This document shows positions 5,588 through 11,917 of a stretch of DNA of 11,917 bases, piece by piece. The stretch's first letter is position 1. Each line of letters starts with the position of its first letter. The translations under genes and the position numbers were made by a program. The stretch lies in contig JAIRZV010000142.1 in the NCBI GenBank assembly GCA_031267055.1, positions 1-11,917 of the forward strand, read 5' to 3'. Below the pieces are notes generated by a model. The model had not been told where the DNA came from. It did not search any database and worked only from the letters and a program-made list of their open reading frames with translations. Origin of the DNA: Candidatus Margulisiibacteriota bacterium (GTDB lineage Bacteria > Margulisbacteria > Termititenacia > Termititenacales > Termititenacaceae).

Positions 5588-5618
5588 TTGACTTACCCCC
5601 CCCCCCGTAAAATATACT
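5588..5618 (+). promoter_or_regulatory. Lipoprotein promoter with 11-C spacer tract
   Basis: The -35 is TTGACT (5588-5593) and the -10 is TATACT (5613-5618), separated by 19 bases. The spacer contains eleven consecutive C (5596-5606). A 19-base spacer is longer than optimal, and loss of two C would give 17. Homopolymer tracts between -35 and -10 are the known basis of on/off expression of surface proteins in other bacteria, so slipped-strand phase variation is the likely purpose. Confidence 0.7.
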
Positions 5619-5648
5619 TGTTTTCAATAAAAATTTAAAAGGAGTTTT

Positions 5649-6221
5649 ATGAAAAAAATATTAACGGGAGTAGTACTGGCATTTCTGGTTTGGGGATTGA
5701 TAGGCTGCGGTAAGACCGCAGACAGTGATGGTGGCGGAGGGGGCGGCGGCGGTAGCTATCAACCTTCAGACACTATTTTAATTCAAGTCACGTTGTTTGA
5801 TATAACGCCTGCTGACCCAAAACCGCACGCCGATCATTGGGGGACAGTAAATATCACGGAGGTTGTTACAGAAGGAACTCCAGCAGAGTACCATCCTGTC
5901 CAAGTTATGGATAGCACAGTGGCTACTCCAACGAAAGGTAGTTTTAGTAAAAATGTAAAATTATACTGGTATGATATTCCTGTGGGAACAACAGTGAATA
6001 TTGCATATACAAATACCAATGGATCGCCAACAAACATAGTATACACAACAGGACCCGGTCGTGGTACTTTAGGCAGCGACGATCTTGTTAGCGGGATTAA
6101 AGTTAAAACCACTCCCCATGATGATTCCAGTGACCAATTTAATATATTTGTAGGCTGGGGACCAGACGCCGGGAAGATTGATATTGGCTCAAATCCTAAA
6201 TTTATTTGGGAACCTATCTAG
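5649..6221 (+). CDS. Lipoprotein of unknown function
   Basis: A 190-residue lipoprotein precursor. It has a type II signal peptide with basic start and hydrophobic core, ending in the lipobox LIGC, so Cys20 would be acylated. Next comes an eight-Gly linker (28-35) flanked by Asp and Ser, a flexible tether holding the globular part away from the membrane. The rest (about 40-190) is rich in Thr, Val, Asn and Gly with alternating strand-like patterns (TILIQVTLFDI, VKLYWYDIPVGTTVNIAYT) and suggests an all-beta domain. I recognise no family. The ribosome site AAAAGGAG and ATG are clear. It stands alone between its own promoter and terminator; the poly-C promoter spacer suggests switching expression, as for exposed surface antigens. 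The Gly tract uses mixed GGN codons, so it is not a slippage-prone homopolymer itself. Confidence 0.85.
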   Translation: MKKILTGVVLAFLVWGLIGCGKTADSDGGGGGGGGSYQPSDTILIQVTLFDITPADPKPHADHWGTVNITEVVTEGTPAEYHPVQVMDSTVATPTKGSFSKNVKLYWYDIPVGTTVNIAYTNTNGSPTNIVYTTGPGRGTLGSDDLVSGIKVKTTPHDDSSDQFNIFVGWGPDAGKIDIGSNPKFIWEPI

Positions 6222-6244
6222 AGTCAGTCTACGGTAAATTTAGT

Positions 6245-6279
6245 AAAAGGCCAAATTGAATTTCAATTTGGCCTTTTTT
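6245..6279 (+). terminator. Strong intrinsic terminator after the lipoprotein gene
   Basis: Long arms, AAAAGGCCAAATTGAA (6245-6260) against TTCAATTTGGCCTTTT (6262-6277), with a minimal loop, ending in T6 (6274-6279). On the minus strand the stem ends in a TTTT run, so it may also stop transcripts coming from the tautomerase gene, whose stop codon is about 45 bases away. Confidence 0.93.
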
Positions 6280-6324
6280 GTTTGTCTACCGGGCTCTTTA
6301 TCCTGCCTATGCTTGCGGGGAATA

Positions 6325-6516
6325 TCATTTAACTTCGCTTTTGTTTATTAAGTTAGCTACAACAAAATTGTCTTTCTCAATATCCTGAAAAAGGATATAC
6401 GTGTCGCCGGGTTTGCAACCCGCTTCTTTGACCATGAGATTCTCGATCTCCGTGGCGAGTTTTTGTTTTTGCTCTTTACTGCGGCCTTTGAGCCACTGAA
6501 TGTTTACAACTGGCAT
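6325..6516 (-). CDS. 4-oxalocrotonate tautomerase family protein
   Basis: A 63-residue protein, the normal size of 4-oxalocrotonate-tautomerase subunits, which assemble as hexamers and use the N-terminal proline as general base. After Met removal, Pro1 is present (start MPVVNIQWLKGRS) with Arg11 in the usual place and Phe50 matching the hydrophobic active-site position. Position 39, Arg in the canonical enzyme, appears to be Tyr, so the natural substrate is probably not 4-oxalocrotonate; related members act as dehalogenases, decarboxylases or general keto-enol tautomerases. A ribosome site AAAAGGAG lies just upstream of the ATG. It follows clpC on the same strand, separated by about 90 bases of repeat and hairpin, and no promoter is visible between them, so it is probably reached by read-through. 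Confidence 0.88.
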   Translation of the reverse strand: MPVVNIQWLKGRSKEQKQKLATEIENLMVKEAGCKPGDTYILFQDIEKDNFVVANLINKSEVK

Positions 6517-6539
6517 GTTGACTCCTTTTAATCTCGCGG

Positions 6540-6585
6540 CCTCCCCTTGTTTAAGGGGAGGCTCCGCGTTAGCGGTGGTGGGGTG
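6540..6585. repeat. Second copy of the CCTCCCCTT palindromic repeat
   Basis: This 46-base copy matches 5423-5466 nearly throughout: the CCTCCCCTT/AAGGGGAGG palindrome (6540-6548 and 6553-6561 with its short loop), then CTCCGCG and the shared AGCGGTGGTGGGGTG. It sits between clpC and the tautomerase gene in the same absolute orientation as the first copy, 1.1 kb away. Confidence 0.85.
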
Positions 6586-6605
6586 TTAGCGGCTTTGCCG
6601 CTAAC
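6585..6605 (-). other. Hairpin directly after the clpC stop codon
   Basis: Perfect 9-base arms GTTAGCGGC (6585-6593) and GCCGCTAAC (6597-6605) with a 3-base loop, starting one base after the clpC stop. There is no T tract on the minus strand, so it is more likely a 3' mRNA stabiliser or partial attenuator than a full terminator. It adjoins the palindromic repeat, and AGCGG recurs in both. Confidence 0.6.
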
Positions 6606-6606
6606 C

Positions 6607-9165
6607 TTATTTATTCACCAATTCTTTACTGCCCACCACTATATTTTTTTCTTTGTCTATATCGACAAAAATCTTTTCGTCCGGCTTAACTTTGCCGGCA
6701 ATGATCTCACGGGAAATAATATTTTCCACATTTTTCTGAATGGCGCGTTTGAGCGGACGTGCGCCGTAATTGGGATCGTAGCCGATATCGATAAGATAGT
6801 CCTTAAGCGCCTCGCTGAACTCCGCCGTGATTTTTTGTTGCTGCAACTGTTTATTGAGCCGAGTGAGCAGTAATTCTACAATCTGCCGGATTTCTTTCTT
6901 GGCCAGCTGGCGGAATAAAATAATATCGTCAATGCGGTTCAAGAACTCCGGCCGGAAAACATTTTTGAGCGCGGTCTGTAGTTTCTCTTTCATTTTTTCG
7001 TAAGATATCGCTTCTTTGTCTTTGTCTGCCACAAAACCAAACGACGCTTTGCCCTGCTCTTCGGAGCCGGCGTTGGTGGTCATGATAATCACCGTGTTTT
7101 TAAAATTAACCACGCGTCCCTGCGAATCCGTCAACTGTCCGTCGTCCATCACCTGCAGGAGAATATTAAAAACTTCGGGGTGCGCTTTCTCGATCTCGTC
7201 AAGCAAAATGACCGAGTAAGGACTGCGGCGCACTTGCTCGGTAAGCTGGCCGCCCTCCTCATAGCCGACGTAGCCGGGAGCCGCGCCGATCAGCCGCGAG
7301 ACATTGAATTTTTCCATGTACTCGGACATATCGATGCGGATCATTTTGTCCTGTGAGCCAAATAAAAATTCGGCCAGCGTGCGTGCCAGCTCGGTCTTGC
7401 CCACGCCAGTTGGCCCCGCGAACAAAAACACGCCGGACGGCTTGTTGGGATCAGCCACTCCGGCTCTGGCGCGGCGTATGGCTTCGGAGACCGCGGCAAT
7501 AGCGTCGTCTTGGCCAATGACACGCTTGTGCAGCTCGGTTTCCATTTGCAGAAGTTTTTCGGATTCTTTCTGCTCAAGGCGCGTGGCCGGTATGCCTGTC
7601 CAGTCGGCGATAATGCCAGCGATATCCGCTTCGGTTACCGCGACAGTGGTCGAGCCGTGCGACGCTTTCCATTCAGCGGTTTTTTCCGCCAAAATTTTTT
7701 CCACGTCCGCGCGGCGATTGTTGATCCGTTCAAGTTTGGCCTTGTCCGCGATTTGCGTGATCGATGCCTGCTCTTTTTTGAGAAGCTCCAGTTCTTTTTT
7801 AAGTTTTTGAATCTCCGGCGGCAGAGAAATAGAAGCCAGGCGCACCTTGGCCGCCGCTTCATCGACGACGTCGATCGCCTTGTCCGGCAAAAACCGCTCG
7901 GTGATGTAGCGTCTGGACATATTGACTGCGGCCAGTATCGCGGCGTCCGTGATCTGCACGCGGTGATGCGCCTCATAGCGGTCGCGCAAACCTTTGAGTA
8001 TCTCGATAGTATCCTCGACGCTCGGCTGATCGACGTGGATCGGCTGAAAACGCCGTTCCAGCGCGGAATCTTTTTCGATATATTTGCGGTACTCGTCCAG
8101 AGTCGTCGCGCCGATGCATTGCATTTCGCCGCGGGACAACGCCGGCTTCAAAATATTGGCCGCGTCCATCGCGCCCTCAGCGGAGCCGGCGCCGACCAGA
8201 TTGTGAATCTCGTCAATGAAAACCACCACGCGGTCATTCGCGCTGCGTATCTCCTCCATGACGGCCTTGATCCGTTCCTCAAATTCGCCGCGGTGTTTCG
8301 TGCCGGCGATCATGCCTGCTAAATCCAGCTCAATAACTCTTTTTTGCTGCAAAGTCTCCGGCACTTCGCCGCTGACAATTCTCTGCGCGAGGCCTTCCAC
8401 AATAGCGGTTTTGCCCACGCCCGGATCGCCGATCAACACCGGATTGTTTTTGGTGCGGCGGGAGAGAATACGGATCATGCGGTTAATTTCTTTTTCGCGG
8501 CCGATGACCGGATCGAGACGCGCCTGATAAGCCAGCGCGGTCAGATCGCGACCAAAAGTCGTCAAGGCCGTGCGCTCTTCCGTCGGCGCGTTTTGAAAAT
8601 AGGACTCGTCAATATTTTTGGACTTGCGAGTTTTGCGGTCGCCGAAACGGTCGTTGACGGCCTTGACCGCGGACTCCAGCGTGATGTTGTTTTTATGCAA
8701 AACCTGCGCGGCCAGTCCCTCATTTTCGCGCAACAGCCCGAGCAAAATATGTTCCGGTCCGACATATTTGTAGCCAAGCTGCGCGGCGGTTTGATAAGCC
8801 AGTTCCAGCGCTCTTTTGGCGCGCGGCGTGAGCAGGATCGGCCGGTTAACCGGAATTTTGTTATTGCTCTGGCCAACCAAAATCTCCACATCGGAAAATA
8901 TTTTGACCAAATCCAGCCCCATATCTTTGAGTATTTGCGTGGTGCTGCTCTCGGACTTGATCAAGCCCAGCAACAAATGTTCGGTGTCAATGGCCTTGTG
9001 CCCCAGCCGGCGCACTTCCTCGGCGGCCAAATACAGCACGCGGTTGGCTGTGTTGGAAAAATAATCAAAAATGCGGTCCGGCCGTCGTTGCCCGAAAATC
9101 TGATTCAAAAAACTGCGTAGTTCCGGCGGCAGATCCAGATCGTCAAAACTGTTAAAGTCGCTCAT
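6607..9165 (-). CDS. clpC: ClpC-type AAA+ unfoldase, ATP-dependent Clp protease subunit
   Basis: An 852-residue class I Clp/Hsp100 ATPase that unfolds proteins and feeds them to ClpP in the cytoplasm. From ATG 9165, residues 30-175 form the double Clp_N domain. The first AAA+ module has Walker A GDPGVGKT (246-253) and Walker B VVVFIDE (to 319). A short coiled-coil middle domain of ClpC size, not the long ClpB type, lies at about 447-500. The second AAA+ module has Walker A GPTGVGKT (584-591) and Walker B VILLDE (652-657), followed by a C-terminal D2-small domain. The ClpP-docking tripeptide position reads FGF (709-711), where ClpC usually has VGF or similar. The start is ATG, not the TTG at 9174, because the AGAGAGG ribosome site is too close to the TTG. 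The first 14 bases overlap the aminotransferase end, implying translational coupling. Confidence 0.95.
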   Translation of the reverse strand: MSDFNSFDDLDLPPELRSFLNQIFGQRRPDRIFDYFSNTANRVLYLAAEEVRRLGHKAIDTEHLLLGLIKSESSTTQILKDMGLDLVKIFSDVEILVGQSNNKIPVNRPILLTPRAKRALELAYQTAAQLGYKYVGPEHILLGLLRENEGLAAQVLHKNNITLESAVKAVNDRFGDRKTRKSKNIDESYFQNAPTEERTALTTFGRDLTALAYQARLDPVIGREKEINRMIRILSRRTKNNPVLIGDPGVGKTAIVEGLAQRIVSGEVPETLQQKRVIELDLAGMIAGTKHRGEFEERIKAVMEEIRSANDRVVVFIDEIHNLVGAGSAEGAMDAANILKPALSRGEMQCIGATTLDEYRKYIEKDSALERRFQPIHVDQPSVEDTIEILKGLRDRYEAHHRVQITDAAILAAVNMSRRYITERFLPDKAIDVVDEAAAKVRLASISLPPEIQKLKKELELLKKEQASITQIADKAKLERINNRRADVEKILAEKTAEWKASHGSTTVAVTEADIAGIIADWTGIPATRLEQKESEKLLQMETELHKRVIGQDDAIAAVSEAIRRARAGVADPNKPSGVFLFAGPTGVGKTELARTLAEFLFGSQDKMIRIDMSEYMEKFNVSRLIGAAPGYVGYEEGGQLTEQVRRSPYSVILLDEIEKAHPEVFNILLQVMDDGQLTDSQGRVVNFKNTVIIMTTNAGSEEQGKASFGFVADKDKEAISYEKMKEKLQTALKNVFRPEFLNRIDDIILFRQLAKKEIRQIVELLLTRLNKQLQQQKITAEFSEALKDYLIDIGYDPNYGARPLKRAIQKNVENIISREIIAGKVKPDEKIFVDIDKEKNIVVGSKELVNK

Positions 9166-10315
9166 TTTTAACAAACCTCTCTATTCTGACCAGCGCTTCT
9201 TTGAGCAGGGAAACTTCTGTCGCGTAGCAGCAGCGCACAAAACCCTCGCCACCCGCGCCGAAAACATTGCCGGGCACGACCGCGACTTTTTCCTGCTGTA
9301 TCAACTTTAGCGCGAAATCTTCAGAAGTCAAACCAGTCGGGCGAATATCGACAAAAACATAAAACGCGCCGGACGGCTCGGCCGCCGGCAGGCCGATTTT
9401 TTGCAAAGCGCTGAGCATGAAATTGCGCCGCTGCAAATAGGACCGGCGCATTTTTTCCACCTCGTCCCGGCAGGATTGCAGAGCCTCGATCGCACCGTAC
9501 TGGGACATGATCGGCGCGCAGATCGCGTAATATTGATGCAGTTTGATGACCTGTTGCATTAGCTCCGCCGGACAGCAAATATAGCCGATGCGCCAGCCCG
9601 TCATCGCAAAGGCTTTGGAAAAACCGTTGAGAATAATCGCGTGCTCTTTCAGGCCGTCAAAAGCACCGATAGAAAAATGCTGTCCACTGTAGATCAGCTC
9701 CGCGTAAACTTCGTCGGACACGATCCAGATGTCGTGCTTTTTGGCTAGCGCGGCGATTTTTTGCAATTCGCTTTTGGGAATGACCGCGCCGGTTGGATTA
9801 TTGGGCGAGCAAATGAATAAGGCCTTGGTTTGAGGCGTGAGTAGTTTGGCGATCTCTTGCGCGCTTGGAATGAAATTTGTTTTGGCGGTATTCAGACTGA
9901 CCGCACGGCCGCCGGCCAGCTCAATCAGCGGCTGATACGACACATAGCAAGGTTCGGCCACAATGACCTCGTCGCCAGGATTGAGAATAGAACGCAAAAC
10001 CAAATCGACCGCTTCGCTCACGCCAAAAGTTATTAAAATTTCATTTTCGGGATTGTATTGCAATTTGTATTTGGTCAAATATTTGGCGATCTCTTGACGC
10101 AGCTCGAGCAAGCCCCAATTGGACGTATAAGAAGTGCGGCCTTTTTCCAGCGCGTAAAACGCTTTCTCGCGGATATTCCACGGCGTGACAAAATCCGGCT
10201 CGCCGACGCCCAGCGAAATAATATCTTTGCGGCCGATGATCAGATCAAAAAAACGGCGAATCCCCGACGGCGGTATGCGACTGACAGCTTGCGAATATTT
10301 AGCCGAAGATTTCAT
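9152..10315 (-). CDS. PLP-dependent class I/II aminotransferase (AlaT/AspC-like)
   Basis: A 387-residue fold-type I aminotransferase moving an amino group between an amino acid and a 2-oxoacid. Visible motifs are PNNPTG (171-176), SDEVY with Asp201 that pairs with the PLP pyridine nitrogen, SKAFAMTGWRIGY with Schiff-base Lys234, and an Arg361 that would bind the substrate alpha-carboxylate. The length is normal. The sequence style (start SRIPPSGIR, LGVGEPDF) is that of the subfamily containing Bacillus AlaT and related enzymes, so alanine or aspartate transamination is plausible but not proven. The start has no strong ribosome site and lies 9 bases after the regulator stop, so translation is probably coupled. 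It overlaps the start of clpC by 14 bases. Confidence 0.93.
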   Translation of the reverse strand: MKSSAKYSQAVSRIPPSGIRRFFDLIIGRKDIISLGVGEPDFVTPWNIREKAFYALEKGRTSYTSNWGLLELRQEIAKYLTKYKLQYNPENEILITFGVSEAVDLVLRSILNPGDEVIVAEPCYVSYQPLIELAGGRAVSLNTAKTNFIPSAQEIAKLLTPQTKALFICSPNNPTGAVIPKSELQKIAALAKKHDIWIVSDEVYAELIYSGQHFSIGAFDGLKEHAIILNGFSKAFAMTGWRIGYICCPAELMQQVIKLHQYYAICAPIMSQYGAIEALQSCRDEVEKMRRSYLQRRNFMLSALQKIGLPAAEPSGAFYVFVDIRPTGLTSEDFALKLIQQEKVAVVPGNVFGAGGEGFVRCCYATEVSLLKEALVRIERFVKNERL

Positions 10316-10324
10316 ACGGCATCT

Positions 10325-10810
10325 TTAGGGCGCGATCGACAGACGGGAAGATTTTTCTTTGCCGGAAAGCACCGCGCCGTTCTCTTTGTATTTTTTCAAA
10401 ACAAAATGCGTTTTGGTGCCGCGCACGCCATTCAGCGGAGCGAGTTTTTCAGAAACGAAAAACGCGACTTCTTTCAGGGTCTTACCTTCGATGATGACCT
10501 GTAAATCGTAGCCGCCGGAAATCAGATATACCGACTCCACCTGCGGAAATTTGTAAATCCGCTCGGCCAGCGCGTCAAAGCCGGTTTCGCGTTCGGGAGT
10601 CACGCTCAATTCAATGATCGCGCGCACCAGCTCTTTTTTGGCCGGCACTTTTTCGGGATTGATGACTGCGCCGTATTTGACGATGACGCCGTCGTCTTCC
10701 AGTTGTTTAATTTTTTTGCGGATAACTTTGACGTCTTTTTTGAGCATCGCCGCGATTTCTTCAGGCGTCAGCCGCGCGTCATTTTGGAGCAGTTCGAGAA
10801 TTTCGTCCAT
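10325..10810 (-). CDS. Lrp/AsnC-family transcriptional regulator
   Basis: A 161-residue regulator. Residues 1-50 are the winged helix-turn-helix (ILELLQNDARLTPEEIAAML, then the recognition helix around VKVIRKKIKQLEDDGVI). Residues about 65-145 form the RAM ligand-binding and oligomerisation domain (VRAIIELSV, YLISGGYDLQVIIEG, VRGTKTHFVLKKY). The family forms dimers and octamers and senses amino acids. A regulator of this kind directly before an AlaT-like aminotransferase resembles the Bacillus alaR-alaT arrangement, so it probably controls this operon in response to the enzyme's amino acid. The ribosome site AAAGGGGTG precedes the ATG at 10810. The C-terminal 15 residues are Ser/Lys-rich and beyond the fold. 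Confidence 0.93.
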   Translation of the reverse strand: MDEILELLQNDARLTPEEIAAMLKKDVKVIRKKIKQLEDDGVIVKYGAVINPEKVPAKKELVRAIIELSVTPERETGFDALAERIYKFPQVESVYLISGGYDLQVIIEGKTLKEVAFFVSEKLAPLNGVRGTKTHFVLKKYKENGAVLSGKEKSSRLSIAP

Positions 10811-10836
10811 AAAACAACACCCCTTTTATAAGCGGC

Positions 10837-10845
10837 AGTATAGCA
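10837..10845 (-). promoter_or_regulatory. Extended -10 promoter of the lrp-aminotransferase-clpC operon
   Basis: On the minus strand, TGC followed by TATACT (10837-10842) is an extended -10 element. No good -35 is seen at 16-18 bases. Transcription would start near 10830, about 20 bases before the regulator ATG. The short distance leaves a plausible place for self-binding by the regulator. Confidence 0.6.
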
Positions 10846-10936
10846 AATTCAGGGGGATAAGGAAATTAAGCGGTGTTATTTTATAAAGCCCCATTCATAA
10901 AGGAGTTGAGTATTGTTATTTTTGCAATAGTTTTTC

Positions 10937-11764
10937 TCAAGCCATTTTTTTAATGTAGATCATCGTGTAATACGCAGGTGTCACATCGAACGCCGTGCCG
11001 CTTCCGGTGTTGCTGATAGTGCCGCCGGAGATTTCATGGGAATGTTCTGTACTACTTGCCGTGTTGCCAGTGATGCTATGTCCATGTGTGGCATCGGCAT
11101 CTGCAATGGCGCCGCTAATGCCGTGTGAATGAGCGGTGCTGTCGTTTGCGATAGCGCCTGAAACAATGGCGCCATGCTCATGTGAGCCGGTAGTGTTTGC
11201 GATGGTAATGCTTGTTGTTGAGTTGCTTGATGTGCTGTTAGTAAAGGAAGGCAATCTGGGAGAATCATTATCTCCATCCAGTCCAGATCCGTTAAAGGCA
11301 TTATAAGTATTGTATACCGTATGTGTATGTCCCGGATCAGTGATCGCATGCCCATGCGTTCCGCCGGTTATTGTCACGGCCAAAGTGCCATTGCCGTGTG
11401 AATGAGTAGCCGCACCGCTGGCGACGGCTAATGTGCCGGCGCCGTGCAAGTGGTCGCCGCCGCTTATGGTTAATCCGCTTAATGAATGATTATGGCTGGG
11501 CAGATTGGCTTCGCTCAAAAATGCCGATCCGCCTCCCGTGCCGCCAGCCGATGATCCGCCGCCGCGGATAAATCTATCTGTCAAATCCGGCGTCTTGCCG
11601 TGAGGCGTGTCCCGCCCGTCGCAGATGTACCAACCGCCGCGCCCGTCCGTCCAGCTCCCGTCCATCATCAAGATCATGCCTATCGGGAAAAAGGTTAAAT
11701 CCGTGATATCTGTCGCTACTAAACGCTCGCCGCTTTCGACCTTTGTCTGAAATATTCTTGTCAT
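10937..11764 (-). CDS. Phage tail-collar / tail-fibre-like protein with nine HxH motifs
   Basis: A 275-residue protein. Residues 26-70 (PIGMILMMDG, then GGWYICDG and DLTDRFIRGGG) match the phage tail collar domain pattern. From 90 onward the sequence is Gly/Ser/Thr/Ala-rich with nine HxH motifs, starting at residues 91, 105, 121, 137, 146, 195, 212, 227 and 241, mostly 14-17 residues apart. The C-terminus, with PAYYTMIYIKK, resembles tail-fibre ends. In the T4 long tail fibre tip, HxH pairs from three chains bind iron along a needle, so a trimeric metal-stabilised fibre is inferred. It has no signal peptide. A ribosome site AGAGGGGG precedes the ATG at 11764. It stands alone, with no other phage gene in the window, so it may be a prophage remnant, a contractile-tail device part, or a domesticated fibre. 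Confidence 0.82.
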   Translation of the reverse strand: MTRIFQTKVESGERLVATDITDLTFFPIGMILMMDGSWTDGRGGWYICDGRDTPHGKTPDLTDRFIRGGGSSAGGTGGGSAFLSEANLPSHNHSLSGLTISGGDHLHGAGTLAVASGAATHSHGNGTLAVTITGGTHGHAITDPGHTHTVYNTYNAFNGSGLDGDNDSPRLPSFTNSTSSNSTTSITIANTTGSHEHGAIVSGAIANDSTAHSHGISGAIADADATHGHSITGNTASSTEHSHEISGGTISNTGSGTAFDVTPAYYTMIYIKKMA

Positions 11765-11795
11765 AAAAATACCCCCTCTAATATTTTAGTTACTA

Positions 11796-11824
11796 AGTAT
11801 AGCACATCTTATCATGAAATACAA
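11796..11824 (-). promoter_or_regulatory. Promoter of the tail-fibre-like gene
   Basis: On the minus strand, TTGTAT (11819-11824) and TATACT (11796-11801) are separated by 17 bases, with an extended TGC directly before the -10. The start would be near 11790, about 25 bases before the ATG. The gene thus appears independently transcribed, not part of a longer morphogenesis operon. Confidence 0.65.
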
Positions 11825-11917
11825 TAGATATTTATTTATAGTATTTTGTAAATAACGTCGACTTTTTTAATGGTTAAACTATATATGACAAAGAACTATA
11901 AGAAAGGGTTTATAGCT

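Larger units (their letters stand above)
5187..5648. other. Noncoding region: repeat mosaic followed by lipoprotein promoter
   Basis: No gene is seen here. From 5187 to about 5210 it is plain AT-rich spacer. From 5210 to 5470 it is a patchwork of short palindromes and direct repeats, annotated separately. From 5471 to 5528 I see nothing specific. From 5529 to 5620 there is a palindrome and then a promoter with a poly-C spacer, leading to a short leader and the AAAAGGAG ribosome site of the lipoprotein gene at 5637-5644. Confidence 0.85.

Noticed and set aside
5730..5755. Gly codon tract in the lipoprotein as a coding phase-variation site
   Set aside because: Codons are mixed GGT/GGC/GGA/GGG with no long homopolymer or exact short tandem repeat; the promoter poly-C tract is the better candidate.
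7304..9120. Long plus-strand frames (168, 270 and 258 codons) opposite clpC
   Set aside because: They arise from codon bias in clpC on the other strand; every ClpC domain is intact and no start signals support the plus-strand frames.
9166..9174. TTG start for clpC at 9174
   Set aside because: The AGAGAGG ribosome site is only one or two bases from the TTG but about ten from ATG 9165, so ATG is preferred.
10906..10940. Intrinsic terminator after the tail-fibre-like gene
   Set aside because: TTGAG/CTCAA and TATTG/CAATA arms pair only through uneven internal loops, overlap the stop codon, and have no T tract on the minus strand.
11896..11915. CTATAA/TTATAG hairpin at the right edge
   Set aside because: Six AT-rich pairs with an 8-base loop are easily expected by chance in AT-rich DNA, and the window ends there.

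Overview
The window reads as ordinary chromosomal DNA from a bacterium with two membranes. It has a SPOR-domain envelope protein, a secreted protein ending in Phe like an outer-membrane barrel, a lipoprotein with a clear lipobox, and MreB. It also has ClpC, which is typical of Firmicutes, cyanobacteria, spirochaetes and several candidate phyla and is normally absent from Proteobacteria, plus two TRL-like proteins, which I associate mainly with spirochaetes and related groups. A spirochaete, Elusimicrobiota or Margulisbacteria-type genome would fit, but I cannot assign a phylum from sequence alone. Promoters recur with the -10 hexamer TATACT, and most genes have AAGGAG-type ribosome binding sites.

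Layout. Positions 11-472 (minus strand) hold a transcription unit made of tRNA-Val(GAC), a 63-residue membrane-protein gene and tRNA-Val(CAC), with a good promoter. Positions 500-3808 (plus) hold an envelope and housekeeping cluster: SPOR protein, maf, mreB, rnhB. Positions 3826-5186 (plus) are a complete-looking three-gene operon for exported proteins (barrel-like protein, two TRL-like proteins) with its own promoter and terminator. Positions 5187-5648 are noncoding, with a mosaic of short palindromic repeats and then a promoter whose spacer contains eleven consecutive C. That promoter drives a lipoprotein gene (5649-6221) closed by a strong terminator. Positions 6325-10845 (minus) hold an AsnC/Lrp regulator, an aminotransferase, clpC and, beyond another repeat copy, a 4-oxalocrotonate-tautomerase-like gene. 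Positions 10937-11824 (minus) hold a phage-tail-collar-like protein with nine HxH motifs and its own promoter.

How the genes relate. SPOR protein, Maf and MreB belong to cell-wall growth and division. The 3909-6221 genes supply surface or periplasmic proteins of unknown role. The Lrp-aminotransferase pair resembles an amino-acid (alanine-type) transamination module under its own regulator, with the ClpC protease unfoldase tightly coupled downstream. I found no clearly new defence or mobile system. The most interesting signals are the probable phase-variable promoter (5588-5618), the protein gene embedded between two tRNAs, the palindromic repeat mosaic, and the isolated HxH-rich fibre protein.
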